A stretch of 64,000 nucleotides of DNA from Dioscorea cayenensis subsp. rotundata (Eukaryota; Streptophyta; Magnoliopsida; Dioscoreales; Dioscoreaceae), in assembly GCF_009730915.1 (NCBI RefSeq), contig NC_052487.1, positions 2,480,001 through 2,544,000 of the forward strand, read 5' to 3'. Position 1 is the first letter of the stretch, and every line of letters starts with the position of its first letter. Shown here piece after piece: positions 1 through 11,534 of this stretch. The translations under genes and the position numbers were made by a program. The notes under the pieces were generated by a model that saw only the letters and a program-made list of their open reading frames with translations, was not told where the DNA came from and did no database searches.

Positions 1-305
1 TAATAATAATAATAATAAGAGTTGCAGTTGAAAGCCCAACTCGAACTGGGCCAACCTAATAAAAATATGGGCCACTAACCTTCACATGAGAAAGTTGAAT
101 ATTTCATATTCAGATATAAAATCAATGGTTTTTTTCAAATTTATATCTGATTCTTTAAAAAAATAGTTATTACATTTCACCCCACCCAACCCCCTAATAC
201 TGTAACAAAAAGGTTTTGTATTTCATTTAACAATTTCATAGTAAAAAAATGCCAAATAATATTTCTCTTTCACAATAGTTTAGTTGAGGCTAATGATTTG
301 TCCAC

Positions 306-337
<32 letters not shown>

Positions 338-608
338 TTCATTTACCTTTCAATTCTAAAATTAAAATGCCATCTCATAATTTATATATATTTATTAAAA
401 ATATCAATATTAAACTACTTTTTATTCCTTTCATTCTTTTTTATCTGTCACAAATTCATGATTTTTTTTATCTGTCATTTTCAACATCAAGAAGTATTTA
501 TTATTATTTTTTTCAAAATTACCCTTAACACTCGATTCAGTTTTCTTTTTGGATTTAAATATGAGATAGAACTGTGAAGATATAAATTAGAGGTAATTTT
601 AAAAATAG
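1..608. other. AT-rich intergenic DNA
   Basis: No gene is supported here. The stretch is AT-rich, with a (TA)n microsatellite at about 309-336. The longest open frame (284-577) is a low-complexity run of Ile, Tyr and Phe read through that microsatellite and shows no domain. Confidence 0.6.
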
Positions 609-1133
609 TGGCAAATATTGGCTTGATATCCTTGGGATGAAGCCAAATCTTGATCCTTTTAATCCAACTGTTTAGATTGCTCTATTGTTTATATAGAGTT
701 ATGTTTGTTGGGTGTTTTCTAATGAGAGAAGAGAAAGAAAGATAAAGAGGGTAAGTTCTCTTGTATTTAGAGAGTGAAAAGAGTGAAGGTGTAGAGGAGA
801 GCTCTTGTTCTTGCTTTATCTCATTAAAGCAAGATAAAACTCTTGTTTTTTAGGTAAGACTAGTTTTTAGAGTTTGGTAATTCTCTTGTGGGTTTATGCC
901 TATTTCTTGTACTCTTGTTATTCCTCCATGATATAGTGAAACATTGTTCTCCCGTGGATGTAGGCTTGTTTTTAGCTCACGTTAAATTGGTGTCTCTTAC
1001 TTTATTCTTGTGAGATTGGTTGTATGTTATCCTTGCATTGCCCATTCATTGTGTGATTGCTAGGTATTGTGATATTGCACACCAAGTGTTCAACGTATTG
1101 CCACATTAGTTCCGCGTTTCCTCACACACAACA
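609..1133 (+). repeat. LTR-like repeat, copy 1
   Basis: This segment is closely similar to 4593-5130 over its whole length, from the shared AAATATTGGCTTGATATCC start to the shared TTCCTCACAC...ACAACA end. The second copy starts TGTT and ends AACA, as LTRs do. This copy starts TGGC, so its left end has mutated or is slightly truncated. No matching 5-bp target duplication was found on either side. The two copies may be solo LTRs of one family, or the ends of an element whose interior (1134-4592) has lost all recognisable coding. The first is more likely. Confidence 0.55.
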
Positions 1134-1940
1134 AAAATAACTAATTTTTTATAAAATTTTGAAATAACTAAGTTTTTTAGTACATGAGATTCGGTTAACC
1201 AAACAGATAAAAATGAAAGGAGGGAGTAATGTTTTTCTTGCTAGAATTATACAAAATTTGGTAAGAATATTTTATATATTTTACCTAATCAAAGATCAAT
1301 ATTGCCAGATCTATTAATTTTTGCTTTTTACGTGATGAAAGAATACTTTTTTTTTCAGAAAATATGGACAAACTATAAAACTCAAATCAACCTTTAATTA
1401 TGGACAAAAATATAATACTAAACTCTCCTATCGTATGGCGGTAAGATTTTTTTTTTTAATTTTTTTTTATAATATTAAATTTTGAAATAAATATAGCTCA
1501 TTATCATACCTAAAGAATTATATTTCTTTACAAAAACTTTCAAACGACTAAGTTGTCTATGCTAAATTTAAGTTTTGCTTTTACCCAGTATCTTGTTTGT
1601 TTATAATGAAGCTTATATACATTACTAAAATATTTAGATACAAGTAAATTATAATTAAACCCATCTTGACCCATTGATTTTTTTAATAAAAAAAAGATAA
1701 ACTATTATTTTATTAAAAAAAAAAAAAATCTTTATTAGCTGTGCTGAATTACTTTTATAAACATTTCATCAACTTTCGGTGATTAAGAACCTAATTTGTG
1801 GAAGTTAGTAAATAAATCATTCTTCTTTTTCTTCACACTTTATTCATGTTTTTGCAAGTAAAGTGGTCAAAAAGAGATTTAACAAAAAAAGAAAAAGAAA
1901 AAAAAAGAAAGAAAACCATCAAGGAAAAAATAAAAACAGC
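1134..1940. other. AT-rich intergenic DNA
   Basis: No gene, RNA gene or clear element is seen. The sequence is low complexity, with A and T homopolymers. Confidence 0.5.
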
Positions 1941-3150
1941 AAGCATTAACAAGTCTTCACCAATGCTTCTTTTATTAGATGTTGAATTTTGCATAGCAAA
2001 GCGGCAAAGAATGCATTAAACTTAAGTTACTTAACCAATAAATAACGCCAAAGAATATTATTTTAAAATTTTAATTGATAATATTGACCGAAAGACTCAT
2101 ATTACATGTGATGTCACCACGTTATGTCATATTGGCCATCACATTACACCGACTTCTCTTTATATTATATATATATATATATATAGTTTTCCTAAAGAAT
2201 ATAAAATTTTTCATGAATGGTATAAATTTTTTTTTAAATCGCCTAAATAAATGCAACTAAATTCATATCAAATAAAATTTGAAAAAAAAAGAATCCCTGT
2301 GAGAATGGGAGGAAGAGTCTTAAATTTCAAAACTACTTTTATTTTTATTTTTATAATTCTACATTTTACTTTCACTGTTTAATGGGTTGGTTTTAGCCAC
2401 ACAAAGAATTAATAAGTGAAAAAACTAAAATTAGATAGCCATTAATGAATATAAGAAAATATCAACTAAATAAATGGTAACCTAAATTCATGCAAATAAA
2501 TCCACATCAAAATAATTAAAAAATATAAAAAAAAAATGTCGGAGGAGTTTTGCCATAACAATAGAAAGCTTTAACAAGTTTTTTTTAATAAATTGGTGAT
2601 AATTTTTTTTTGTTGCATTGTATTTCAGAGGTAAAAGTAAAAATCAATAGACTATGTCTTAACTCTTAAGCTTTAACAAGCCTTTTTATATATATATATA
2701 TATAGTTGCATTTTGCAGACAAAAGCGACAAAGAAAACTTTAAACTTGACTAACAAGTAATGGCCAAGATTATTGTTTTAATTGATGATATTGACTTAAA
2801 GACTTACATTACATATGATGTCACCACACTATTTCTTATTAGCTACCACATTACACCTACTTTTTCTTTTTCATATTATATATTAGAAAATAATAACATA
2901 TTCTATTAAATAAATAAGATTTTTCAGGTATATAGTTTTTGAAATATTATAAATTTTTTTCATGCATTGGTATAAAAATTAAAAACTTTTTCAAATTTTG
3001 GGAGTGAGACTTTCACCATTTTACTTTCACCATTTATTGCGGTTTTCACAAATAACTAGTCAAAAAATGATTAAAAGAAGAGATAGTCATCAATGAATAT
3101 CGGAAAATATTAACTAAATAAAAAAATAACTTAAATAAATACAATTTAGA
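1941..3150. repeat. Diverged direct tandem duplication (period about 725 bp)
   Basis: About 1941-2500 and 2665-3150 are two diverged copies in the same orientation. Shared landmarks, in order, are 'aagc(a/t)ttaacaag', a stretch on GCAAAG/GCGAC, 'ttgat(a/g)atattgac', 'atgtgatgtcaccac', 'cacattacacc', 'catg(a/c)a(t)tggtata', and 'ccat(t/c)aatgaatat'. The DNA between them repeats part of the same motif. Both copies are AT-rich and encode nothing recognisable. Confidence 0.55.
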
Positions 3151-3721
3151 AAACAAAAAATTAAGAGGGCTCCACCTCCTACAGACGTCCAACAATTTAT
3201 TTTGAAGTATTTTTAAACCAATCCAAAAACTATATTGTTTTTTGAATTTACCAATGTTGTCAGACTAGTTTCGGGCATTAAATCGATCAAAGCCAGGAGT
3301 TTGAATTAATGTGTTCAACTGGGTTGAACCATATCAATAATAAAATATTAAAAATATATTATAATAATTAATAAATATAAAAAATAATATAATTTCTATT
3401 TTTCATAACTAAAAAAGTATAATTAATTAAATTTAATATTTTTATTTTTATTTTAATTTTAATTTTAATTTTATATACAAATTTTAACTCCCTAAAACTA
3501 TAAAATATTGTAAAAAAATAAAAATCTCAAATTCACTCGTGCCACTCGGAACTCAAAAAACCACTCACTCTCTCTTCTTTCTCTCCACCATTGTTTTCCC
3601 TTCTTTCTTAGTAACCTAATGAAACCCCCTCTCTATCCCCGCCGTTGCTTCTCCTTTGTTTTTTCTCTATCACAGTAATCTATCTAACCACTCTTTCGCC
3701 AGTCATTACTCATCCTTCACT

Positions 3722-4002
3722 AGAGATGGCAACAACTAGGGTATAGATGTGGTATATCAAAAACTTTATTCTTACCTGTAACCCCTACCTTATACCTATA
3801 CTATTACCTGTACCCTCAAAGACAAAAGAAATAATATCTTTATCCTTACCCGCATCGTACCCACTTACCTATTGTTCAAAATACCAAATTAACATTAAAT
3901 AATAATAATAAATAAATAAATAATTCATGAATGGAAATTTCATGAGACAATCTTGTAAGAAAGGAAAGCCTACTTGAGGGTAGGATACATATTGCCATCT
4001 TT
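3722..4002. mobile_element. Short hAT-like MITE (AGAGATGGCA ends)
   Basis: The ends are inverted: AGAGATGGCAA at the left and TTGCCATCTTT at the right. They are flanked by imperfect direct repeats, ATCCTTCACT at 3712-3721 and ATCCTTTACT at 4003-4012 (one mismatch). The core is non-coding. The GATGGCAA terminus recalls the larger element at 25651-26009, so the two may belong to related non-autonomous families. The exact target-duplication length (8 or 10 bp) is uncertain. Confidence 0.55.
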
Positions 4003-4311
4003 ATCCTTTACTCTCTCAGTCTTCCTCTTAATCGATCACCTCTTAGAATCATCCAATTAAATCAGTTCCGGTCAGTGGCGGGTCGTCGAAATATAGCGGG
4101 TCAATTGAAGCCCGAGCTTAAGGGCATGCCCGAACAATGCTCATGACCGGTTCCCTTTTTTTTTTTTTTGTTAGACCGGTTGGGCCAGTCCAGGTTTAAT
4201 TACATACATTGGAATTTACATTGCAATTGTATAAACAATGCTTGTATCCTAACCATAAATACTATTCAAGAACATGGCAAACTTACATTTTAAGAAAAAA
4301 AAATGTTAGGT
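4003..4311. other. Spacer without a gene
   Basis: This holds a moderately GC-rich stretch (4075-4200) with degenerate copies of ACCGGTT/GGGTCAATTGAAGCCCG and a poly-T run. It looks like decayed repeat sequence. No coding region is supported. Confidence 0.4.
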
Positions 4312-5130
4312 TTGTTGGAAATATAGTACCACATCGGTTGTGTAATAAAAGTGTAATGAGTTTATATATAGGTATAGAGGTTGAGCCACTAAGTCTTGAA
4401 ACTTTTTGGTGTAAGACCCCTAAGTCCATATAGAGCCCATATAGAGCCCACTAGTATCAAAAATATAAAATCTAATAAGGTTTCCGTCAATGCAACTATA
4501 GAAATGTTAAATGGAAGCACTATAACAACGATAACGATTACTGCACTGTAGCAATGTTATTATTCACATATGTGGCCTCTTGTGCTGGGACATGTTAAAT
4601 ATTGGCTTGATATCCTTGGGATGAAGTCAAATCTTGATCTCTTTTAATCCAACGGTCGAGATTGCTCTATTGTTTATATAGGGTTATGTTTGTTGGGTGT
4701 TATGAAAATGAGAAAAAAGAGAGAGAGATAGAAATGGTGAATTCTCTTGTATTTGGAGAGTGAAAAGAGTGGTGTAGAGGAGAGCTCTTGTTTTTGCTTG
4801 ATCTCATTAAAGCAAGGTAAGACCCTTGTTTTTGAGGTAAGGCTAGTTTTTAGAGCTTGGTAATCCTCTTGTGGTTTTATGTCTATTTCTTGTGCACTTG
4901 TACTTTTGTTATTCCCCATGCTATAGTGAAGTATTGTTCTCCTGTGGATGTAGGCTTGTTCTTATCTGAACCATGTTAAATTGGTGTCTCTTACTTTATT
5001 TTTCTGAGGTTGGTTGTATGTTATCTTTGCATTGCTCATTCATTGTGTGATTGCTAGTTATTGTGATATTACACACCAAGTGTTTAACGAATTGCCACAC
5101 TAGTTCCGCGGTTCCTCACACTCGACAACA
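4312..5130 (+). repeat. LTR-like repeat, copy 2, with a second LTR-type start
   Basis: The part from 4593 (TGTTAAATATTGG) to 5130 (CGACAACA) is the partner of 609-1133, with TGTT/AACA terminal inverted bases. Just upstream, at 4312, TGTTGGAAATATAGTACCAC followed by ATCGG resembles the start of many plant LTRs (TGTTGGAAATATAGTCCCACATCGG type). The block may therefore be one ~820-bp LTR, or a truncated LTR invaded by another. Copy 1 begins only at the 4593-equivalent point, which favours a boundary there. No 5-bp target duplication could be matched. Confidence 0.5.
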
Positions 5131-5901
5131 CATACTATCCTGCACACTCTTTTGCCGACCCACTGTTGGCTCTCTGCGGGCGCACACCGTCCACACAACC
5201 TTCTGCAACAAAGATTATTGTTGCAAAGACATTGTTTACCAACACTGTATTAAAATTTTATGTTTATGTACAAGCTTTGTGCAAGCTCGCACAACTCTTC
5301 ACCAAGTTTGTGTGGCCTGTGTGTGGACGCACACTACCCGTACACCTTTCTGGCCAAGCTTGTACAACCTCTCATTCAGGTAAATGGCTTCCAAATAATA
5401 ATACAACTTTTACAAATTCGAAAATAACCCCTCTTTGTAATCTACAATGAGATAGTAACTCTAAAACTCGACAAATGCACATACAAATTTTCGAATCGAG
5501 GGAGAAACCACGTGACTCTTTAGAGTCACTTAAGAATGCTTCACTACATCAATAATGGAATACAAGATGATGTTCTTTCTAAATATAACTAGAGGATTGC
5601 AACTAAAGATATAACAAATCAACAACTCAAAAATAGATAACAATAATGACATAAAAAAGAGATCAAAGGACGATCAAATACGATGGGTTAGGAGAGCTAC
5701 TTGCAAGGATTGACTACCAGAGATTTGTACAAAATTCAGCACCATTTTACCATTCGACTTTCTTGCCAAGCTCACCCTAACCCCTTCTTCTCTTCTTCTT
5801 TCTTAATTTCCTTGCTTTCTTTTTTCATTTTCTCCAACCCTGATTCATCCTCCATGTGTCACTTGGATTTAATCCCAATGGCAAATTAGCCACTTTGCCC
5901 T
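5131..5901. other. Spacer between LTR-like repeat and copia element
   Basis: No gene is supported. About 5130-5400 is less AT-rich, with repeated GCGCACAC/CACACT words, and could be retroelement interior. The open frames at 5051-5450 overlap one another and show no domain. 5480-5900 is anonymous. Confidence 0.4.
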
Positions 5902-5906
5902 CAAAT

Positions 5907-6047
5907 TGTTAGGGAATACAGCTGTGTATACAACTGTATATCTATATTTGTATAGCTACCTTATTTATATAACTGTGTATCTATATATACCTTGTACATT
6001 GTAGGTTTTGTGTTAATGAAAAATTGTTTAATCTTTTCAACCTAACA
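5907..6047 (+). repeat. 5' LTR of copia element
   Basis: 141 bp, TGTTAGGG...CCTAACA. It is identical to the 3' LTR over most of its 3' two thirds, apart from one G/A difference. The first ~30 bp carry several substitutions and small indels. Confidence 0.92.
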
Positions 6048-6060
6048 TGGTATCGAGAGA
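6048..6060 (+). other. Primer binding site
   Basis: TGGTATCGAGAG starts directly after the CA of the 5' LTR. It is close to the standard plant copia site TGGTATCAGAGC, complementary to the 3' end of initiator tRNA-Met, with a small change at positions 8-12. Confidence 0.8.
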
Positions 6061-6069
6061 GGTTTTTCT

Positions 6070-6770
6070 AAACCCTAATTTTTCAGCCGCCCTTTCCCTC
6101 GATCCAGCGCGCGCCCTCGGCGGCCGCGCCCGCCACGTCACGACCAGCCCGCCGCCCGCGCAGCGCCTCGCCCCTGTAGCGCGCGCCCGCCGCCGCCGCC
6201 GCCGCCAGCGCGCCGTCAAATGCGACCAGTCAGCCGCGCCGACCTAGCGCCAGCGCTACTTGCCAGCCTTGCGCGCCAGTAACGCCTCGCCGCGCCTTGC
6301 CAGCGCCCAGCCGCGCGCCCAGCGCGCCTCTCGCCCATGCGCCTGACGCCGCCGCCCGCCCGCGCGCCCAGCAGCGCCTCGCCCGCCTTATGACCGGCCA
6401 GCGCCCGCCAACGCCTGCGCCGCAGCGCCCGCCGCCCGCCTTGCGCGCCGCCAGCCCGTAGCGTCCCAATGCCCTCTCGCCGCAGCGCGACCAGTAAATC
6501 GGCTAGCGCCGCGTCGCGTCCCCAGCCTTAGCGTCCCAGCATGCAGCGTCAGCCTAGCCGCCCGTAGCAGCGTCGCATGCAGCGCCGCCAGTACGCCGCC
6601 AGCCATGTAGCCGCCACGCCTGCCAGCGTCGGTAACGCGCCGCCCGTCGCGGCGTCAGCGCCCCCGCGCCGCTACGCCGATCCTCGGCCCTCGCGCTTTG
6701 TGTTGCCGTTAGCGGCGCACGCGCCGCCCTCGACCAGTGGTGTGTTTTTCCATAGCCTCTTCTCGAGGTT
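6070..6770 (+). other. GC- and CpG-rich leader/gag region of the copia element
   Basis: The stretch is very GC-rich within an AT-rich window. It is built from short irregular words such as GCCAGCGC, CGCCGCC and GCGCGCCC. All three frames give Ala/Arg/Pro-rich low-complexity peptides broken by stops. It lies where the leader and the start of gag should be. No gag domain can be recognised in it. Confidence 0.7.
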
Positions 6771-9700
6771 TCTTATCTGCAGGCGGATGTTATGCTTTCG
6801 ATAAGCGAGAAATTATAAAGCATGGTACGTCCACTTTACGTGTACTTCTTACGCGGACTTAATCTTTGGGGTCATGTTGATGGTACCCGTCCGCCTCCGA
6901 TTTCTTCTAGTCAGCCTCTTCGGCTCTTCTTAAACCGTCTGATTATCGGTAGCGTCCTCTTCCCACGTCTCTTGACTTGCTCAAGTGGGCGAGGATGATC
7001 TTTCGTACCATTGCTATCATCTGTCGATCCACAGTGAGGCTTCCTATTACGCTTGGGTCTGTTTGTGCATCTTTCTGACCCAAAGCGATTTAGAGATCAT
7101 CTGCGCGCACTCTATCTTCCTTCCGATCGGGCGTTGCGCTACTCGCTTGCTACTGAGACTCTCACATCTACCTACTCGGCGTGAGGCGTGCATCTCGGAT
7201 TCTTCTTGCCGTGCTTTCGGTGATTTATGGCGTCGGTGTGATGAGATGACACCACTCTCCTTCTCCGACACGTGCCAAGTGTCTTGCCGTTTGCTCGGGA
7301 TCGTGATTATCTTCGTACTTATGAGTTTCTCATGCGTCTTCGCCCACGAGTTCGAGGGCCGTTCGGGCTCGGCTACTACGGGTTACACCTCAGATGCGCT
7401 AGTGATACTACGGCATATGTGTGCTTCGAGGAGACTGCGTCTTGATCCTTAGATGTGGTTCCACCACTGCTTGCTCCTCACTCTGTTCTTCTTTGCTCCC
7501 AGCGGCACCGATCTGATCGTTGCTCCTTTGATGCCGTCTCACAGTCTTAGCGCTCTGTCAGTCCTCTATCTCGGTCTCGAGGATCGGTTTCTGAGTGCAG
7601 CCTCCCTCGGCGAGTCGGGTTCGGTGTCATTCTTGCCATGCTCCAGCCATAATGCGTCTTGAGTGTCGCAAGCTTCAGCGAGGCTCGGATAGCCGGCCTA
7701 GCGGCCCGAGCACCCACCCTCACCCTACTCAAAGTGGTCGGCTATGCCTTTGGCGCGGTTTTGACAACTTATCGACGACTTTCCGAGTCGGATATCTCCT
7801 TCTTGCCCCGATACTCACTCAGGGGATGCCTCCAGGCGTCTCCACTCACCCATCGATCGCCTCACGCCCTCTCGGGTATTTCTTCGTCCTCTTGGTTACT
7901 TGACTCCGGAGCTTCTTTTCATATGACCTATGATGCTACCCACCTTCACTCTCTTCATCCTTTTTTTCTTCAGATCTTGCGTGTCATTATTGCTAATGGC
8001 ATGACACTTCCCACATCTAGTCGTGGCCTCCTACACACCACTCATTTTTCATATTCCTGATGTTGCCTTTGTACCACAGCTCTCCATGAACCTTATTTCT
8101 GCTAGCCAACTAGCTTCTCTTGGCTATCTTGTTATTTTTAATGAGTTTGGTTGTCGTGTGCAGGATCGTCTTCGAGGGGACCCTCATTGGGCCGGCCGTC
8201 GCCATAGTGGGGGTGTATGTGCTCGATCATCTTCAGTCTTCCATCCCTCTTCTACATTCAGCTGACCTCTGTTTATTGTTTTTCTACTGTTCGTTTCCAT
8301 CAGTGGCATCATCGGCTTGGCCATCCTAGTGGTTCTCGTCTGTCTTTTCTTATTCATCAAGGCTTTTTAGGTCGTGTTTTAGTTGATAATTCTCATTCTT
8401 GTTCGGGTTGTAAGCTTGGCAAACGACTGCAACTCCCGTATCCTTCAGTGTGTCTAGAGTGCAGGTCTCCGTTTGAATTAGTTCATTCGGATGTTTGGGG
8501 TCCTGCCCCGTTTGTTTCCAAAGGTGGACATCGTTATTATGTTATTTTTGTTGATGATTTCTCTCGTTACACTTGGATTTATTTTTATGCGTTCTCGTTA
8601 CGAGTTTTTAAAGGTTTATATTGATTTCTCTAATATAGTGCGTGCCAATTTTTACGCCACCATTCGTGCTTTCCGTTCGATTCGGGGAGAATATCTTTCT
8701 CATGAGTTTCGTGAGGTTCTTGCCTCCCAGGCACTCTTCCTCAGCTCTCTTGTCACGGTGCCCATGCGAGAATGAGCCTTCTTGCAAAGAAACATCGTCA
8801 TATTCTTGAAACCAGCTCGGACTCTTCTCATTGCCTCCCATGTTTCCCCCTCACTTTTAGGGTGAAATTTGTCTCTCTTCTTCATGTTTACCTCATCAAT
8901 CTTCAACCCTCTTCCTTTCTTGAGGTTTGTAGTCGAGAATGTTTTTCTCCGACCCCCACGTTATTCTCATCTTACGTGTGTTTGGTTGTTTGTGTTATGT
9001 TCTCCTTATGCCTCGAGGCGGACTAAACTTTTACCCTTTCGATCTATTCCTTGTGTCTTCCTTGGTTATAGTCCACGAGCACAAAGGCTATCGAGTGTTA
9101 TGATCCTGTTACCACGTCGCCTCCAGTATCTCGCGTGATGTCTCTTTTGTTGAGGATCGTCACTTTCTTTGTTCCTTCCTTCCTCTTCTTCTCATCCTCT
9201 ACTACATCGACCGATGTTCGGTTTCTCATTGTGTCCTCACCACCTCCTCTGTCCCCCACCTCCACCTGTATCTCCTCCATCAGTTTTCACCGTTGTTGTT
9301 GACCCTCGTCCATGTTTCTATTCCGCTCCTCCTCTTCCTGAGCGGTCACCCCAGGCGCCCAGCGGTTTCCTCGATGTGTTCCACAGTGGATGATCCCCAC
9401 ACTGCGTCGCTATCCTCTTACGTGATCGTCGTCCCCACGATCGCCCTTAATCTTGCCTCTCGACTTCTTGACCTACCTATTTCTCCCTCAATGGCCCTCG
9501 AGCCGTCTTCTTCTGAGAGGCGTCAAAATACGAGTGGCAGGCTGCTATGTCTGCTGAGTTGGGCGCTTGCAGCGCACCTCTACATGGGATTTGGTTGTCC
9601 TTCCTCTGGTCTTTGTTCCCATTACACCAGTGGGTCTATAAAGTCAAGACTACGCTCGGCCGGTTACGTAGAAGCGGTGCAAGGCTACTGCCCTAGTGGC

Positions 9701-10995
9701 TCGTGGTTTTCGGCGAGGCGAGGGGACGAGATTATGATGAGACTTTTTGCTCCCGTCGCTCATATGACTACCATTCGAGCTCTCATTCTTTGTGCTGCTG
9801 ATTCGAGCGATGGTCCCTCTTTCGACTTGATGTGAAGAATGCTTTTTCTTCCACGGGGATCTTCAGCGGGGAGGTTTACATGCTTCCTCCCCACGGTTTT
9901 TTCTTCTCCTTCGGTTTTGGTTTGTCGCCCTGGAAGGCTCTCTATGGTCTCAAAGCAGGCTCCTCGGGCTGGTTTGAGCGTTCGATTCTTGTGGTTCTTC
10001 TTTCGGTTTTCGACCCTAGTCCGCGTGATCCCAGCTTTGTTTGTGCACTCTTCCTCTCGTGGTCGGACTTTGTTGTTACTTTATGTGGATGATATGATCA
10101 TCAGCTGGTGATGATCTGCTCGTATGGTTTTTGTCGAGCATCGTCAGCCCGAACATTTCGGATGGTGATCTTGGTCGATTGAGCTATTTTTTTGGGCATT
10201 GAGGTCACTTCTACTTCTCTTGGTTTTCGAGTTGTCAGCGCGTTACACATCGATATCCTGCTGCAGGCGGCTCTCTCGACTCTTGTCTTGTAACCACTCC
10301 TATGGAGCTACATCTTGATTCTGCGTCTTGATGAGGGGACTCCCTTATCGTCCGAAACGCACTCTCTCGTCACTTGGTTGGGGATGCGGTCTATCTTACC
10401 CTCACTGCGTCCGGACATTGCTTATCTTTGTGCATGTTTTGAGTCGGTTTGTTAGTGCACCTACTTACATTCACTATGCCCATCTTTTTGAGGCTTTTGC
10501 GCTATCTTGAGGCGACTTCAGTCTCGAGGGCCTTCTTTTCTCTCGGCCGCAGTTCTGCGGAGCTTCGTTCTTATTCGATGCTACTTGGGCTAGTGATCAG
10601 TCGATCGTCGTTACATTCTTGGCTTACGTTTGTTCTTGGGCTCTTCTCTCATTGCTTGGAAGTCAAGAAGCAAGCGGTGTTTTCTCGGTCTAGCAGCGAG
10701 CAGAGCTTGCGCTATAGCTACTCTTCGAGGAGATTGTTTGGTTGCGTTGGCTTTTTGCATGATCTTGGTGTTGTCTCACATGCTCCTACTCCTCACATTG
10801 TGACAACACGGTGCCATTCGAGATCACTTTGAATCGCATCAAGCATTCCCTCTCCAAGCATATTGGTGTTGATGCTTTCTTCTTGCGTGATCGATGCGAC
10901 AAAGGCATTACGGCTCCCCAGTTTGTTCGCTACGGCGTCGACTGCGGATCTGTTTACTAAATCTCAGACACGGGCACAACATGATTTTCTCTTGT
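6771..10995 (+). pseudogene. Degenerate copia Gag-Pol coding region
   Basis: Fragments in shifting frames show the Ty1/copia order. Protease: LLDSGASFHM near 7900-7930. GAG-pre-integrase zinc finger: WHHRLGHPSG at about 8298 and CSGCKLGKR at about 8400. Integrase core: ELVHSDVWGP and YYVIFVDDFSRYTWIY at 8475-8585, later KKHRHILE at about 8784. Reverse transcriptase: FRLDVKNAF near 9825, ALYGLK near 9945, LLLLYVDDMI near 10075. RNase H: SSLIAWKSRSK near 10610-10670, and IGVDAFFLRD near 10865. At least six frame changes and many stops separate these, so the product is non-functional. The gag part before 7600 is not recognisable by eye. Confidence 0.85.
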
Positions 10996-11019
10996 CCAAA
11001 CTCTCGATGTTTTGATCCC

Positions 11020-11035
11020 CGTGAGTTTGTGGGGG
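11020..11035 (+). other. Polypurine tract of copia element
   Basis: A G-rich run ending TTTGTGGGGG abuts the TGTTAG of the 3' LTR. This is the position where plus-strand priming occurs in copia elements. Confidence 0.65.
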
Positions 11036-11179
11036 TGTTAGGGGAATCATGTTTGTGTATACTATCTGTATATCTATATTTGTATAACTACCTTATTTAT
11101 ATAACTGTGTATCTATATATACCTTGTACATTGTAGGTTTTGTGTTAATGAAAAATTGTTTAATCTTTTCAACCTAACA
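11036..11179 (+). repeat. 3' LTR of copia element
   Basis: 144 bp, TGTTAGGGG...CCTAACA, followed at once by the CAAAT target duplication. See the 5' LTR for the comparison. Confidence 0.92.
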
Positions 11180-11237
11180 CAAATGACTTCGTTGTTCACG
11201 TAATTTTTTTTTTTCCCATTTAGTAAATTGTGCCAAA

Positions 11238-11478
11238 CCCAATTTATTTTGTAGTCCTAAATGGGGTTTCAAGCCCCCAACAACAACAACAACAACATAT
11301 GTAACCATTACTTTAGACCATGAAAATTAAAAGCAACCATAATTACTCACCCAATTTATTTTGTACTCCTAACTGGGGTTTCAACCCCCCCAACCCCAAA
11401 AAAAACACACACACACACACACACATTTGTAACCATTACTTTAGACCATGAAAATTAAAAGCAACAATAATTACTCAC
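11238..11478. repeat. Two-copy tandem duplication with microsatellite cores
   Basis: 11238-11349 and 11350-about 11478 repeat the same order: CCCAATTTATTTTGTA, TCCTAA(A/C)TGGGGTTTCAA, a C-rich run, a microsatellite, then GTAACCATTACTTTAGACC. The microsatellite is (CAA)n in the first unit and (CA)n in the second. It lies just 3' of the minus-strand NIMIN-like gene. Confidence 0.8.
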
Positions 11479-11534
11479 CATATATATTTATGATAAAATA
11501 AAAATATATACAAAAAACTTACACCATTGATATT

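Larger units (their letters stand above)
5902..11184 (+). mobile_element. Complete but coding-dead Ty1/copia LTR retrotransposon with target duplication
   Basis: The element proper is 5907-11179 (about 5.27 kb). It is bounded by short LTRs (141 and 144 bp) that begin TGTTAGG and end CCTAACA. A perfect 5-bp target duplication, CAAAT, lies at 5902-5906 and 11180-11184. Inside, in Ty1/copia order, are a tRNA-Met-type primer site, a GC-rich gag leader, a protease motif (LDSGASFHMT), an integrase zinc finger and core, a reverse transcriptase YVDDM box, an RNase H region and a polypurine tract. The reading frame changes repeatedly and contains stops, so no Gag-Pol can be made. The short LTRs resemble the Retrofit/Ale-type copia lineages (inference). 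Confidence 0.93.

Noticed and set aside
284-577. 97-residue open frame
   Set aside because: It reads through a (TA)n microsatellite into AT-rich DNA and is low-complexity Ile/Tyr/Phe. No start context or domain supports it.
6037-6804. Several overlapping Arg/Ala/Pro-rich frames on both strands
   Set aside because: All are readings of the GC-rich leader of the copia element in different frames. None shows a gag or other domain.
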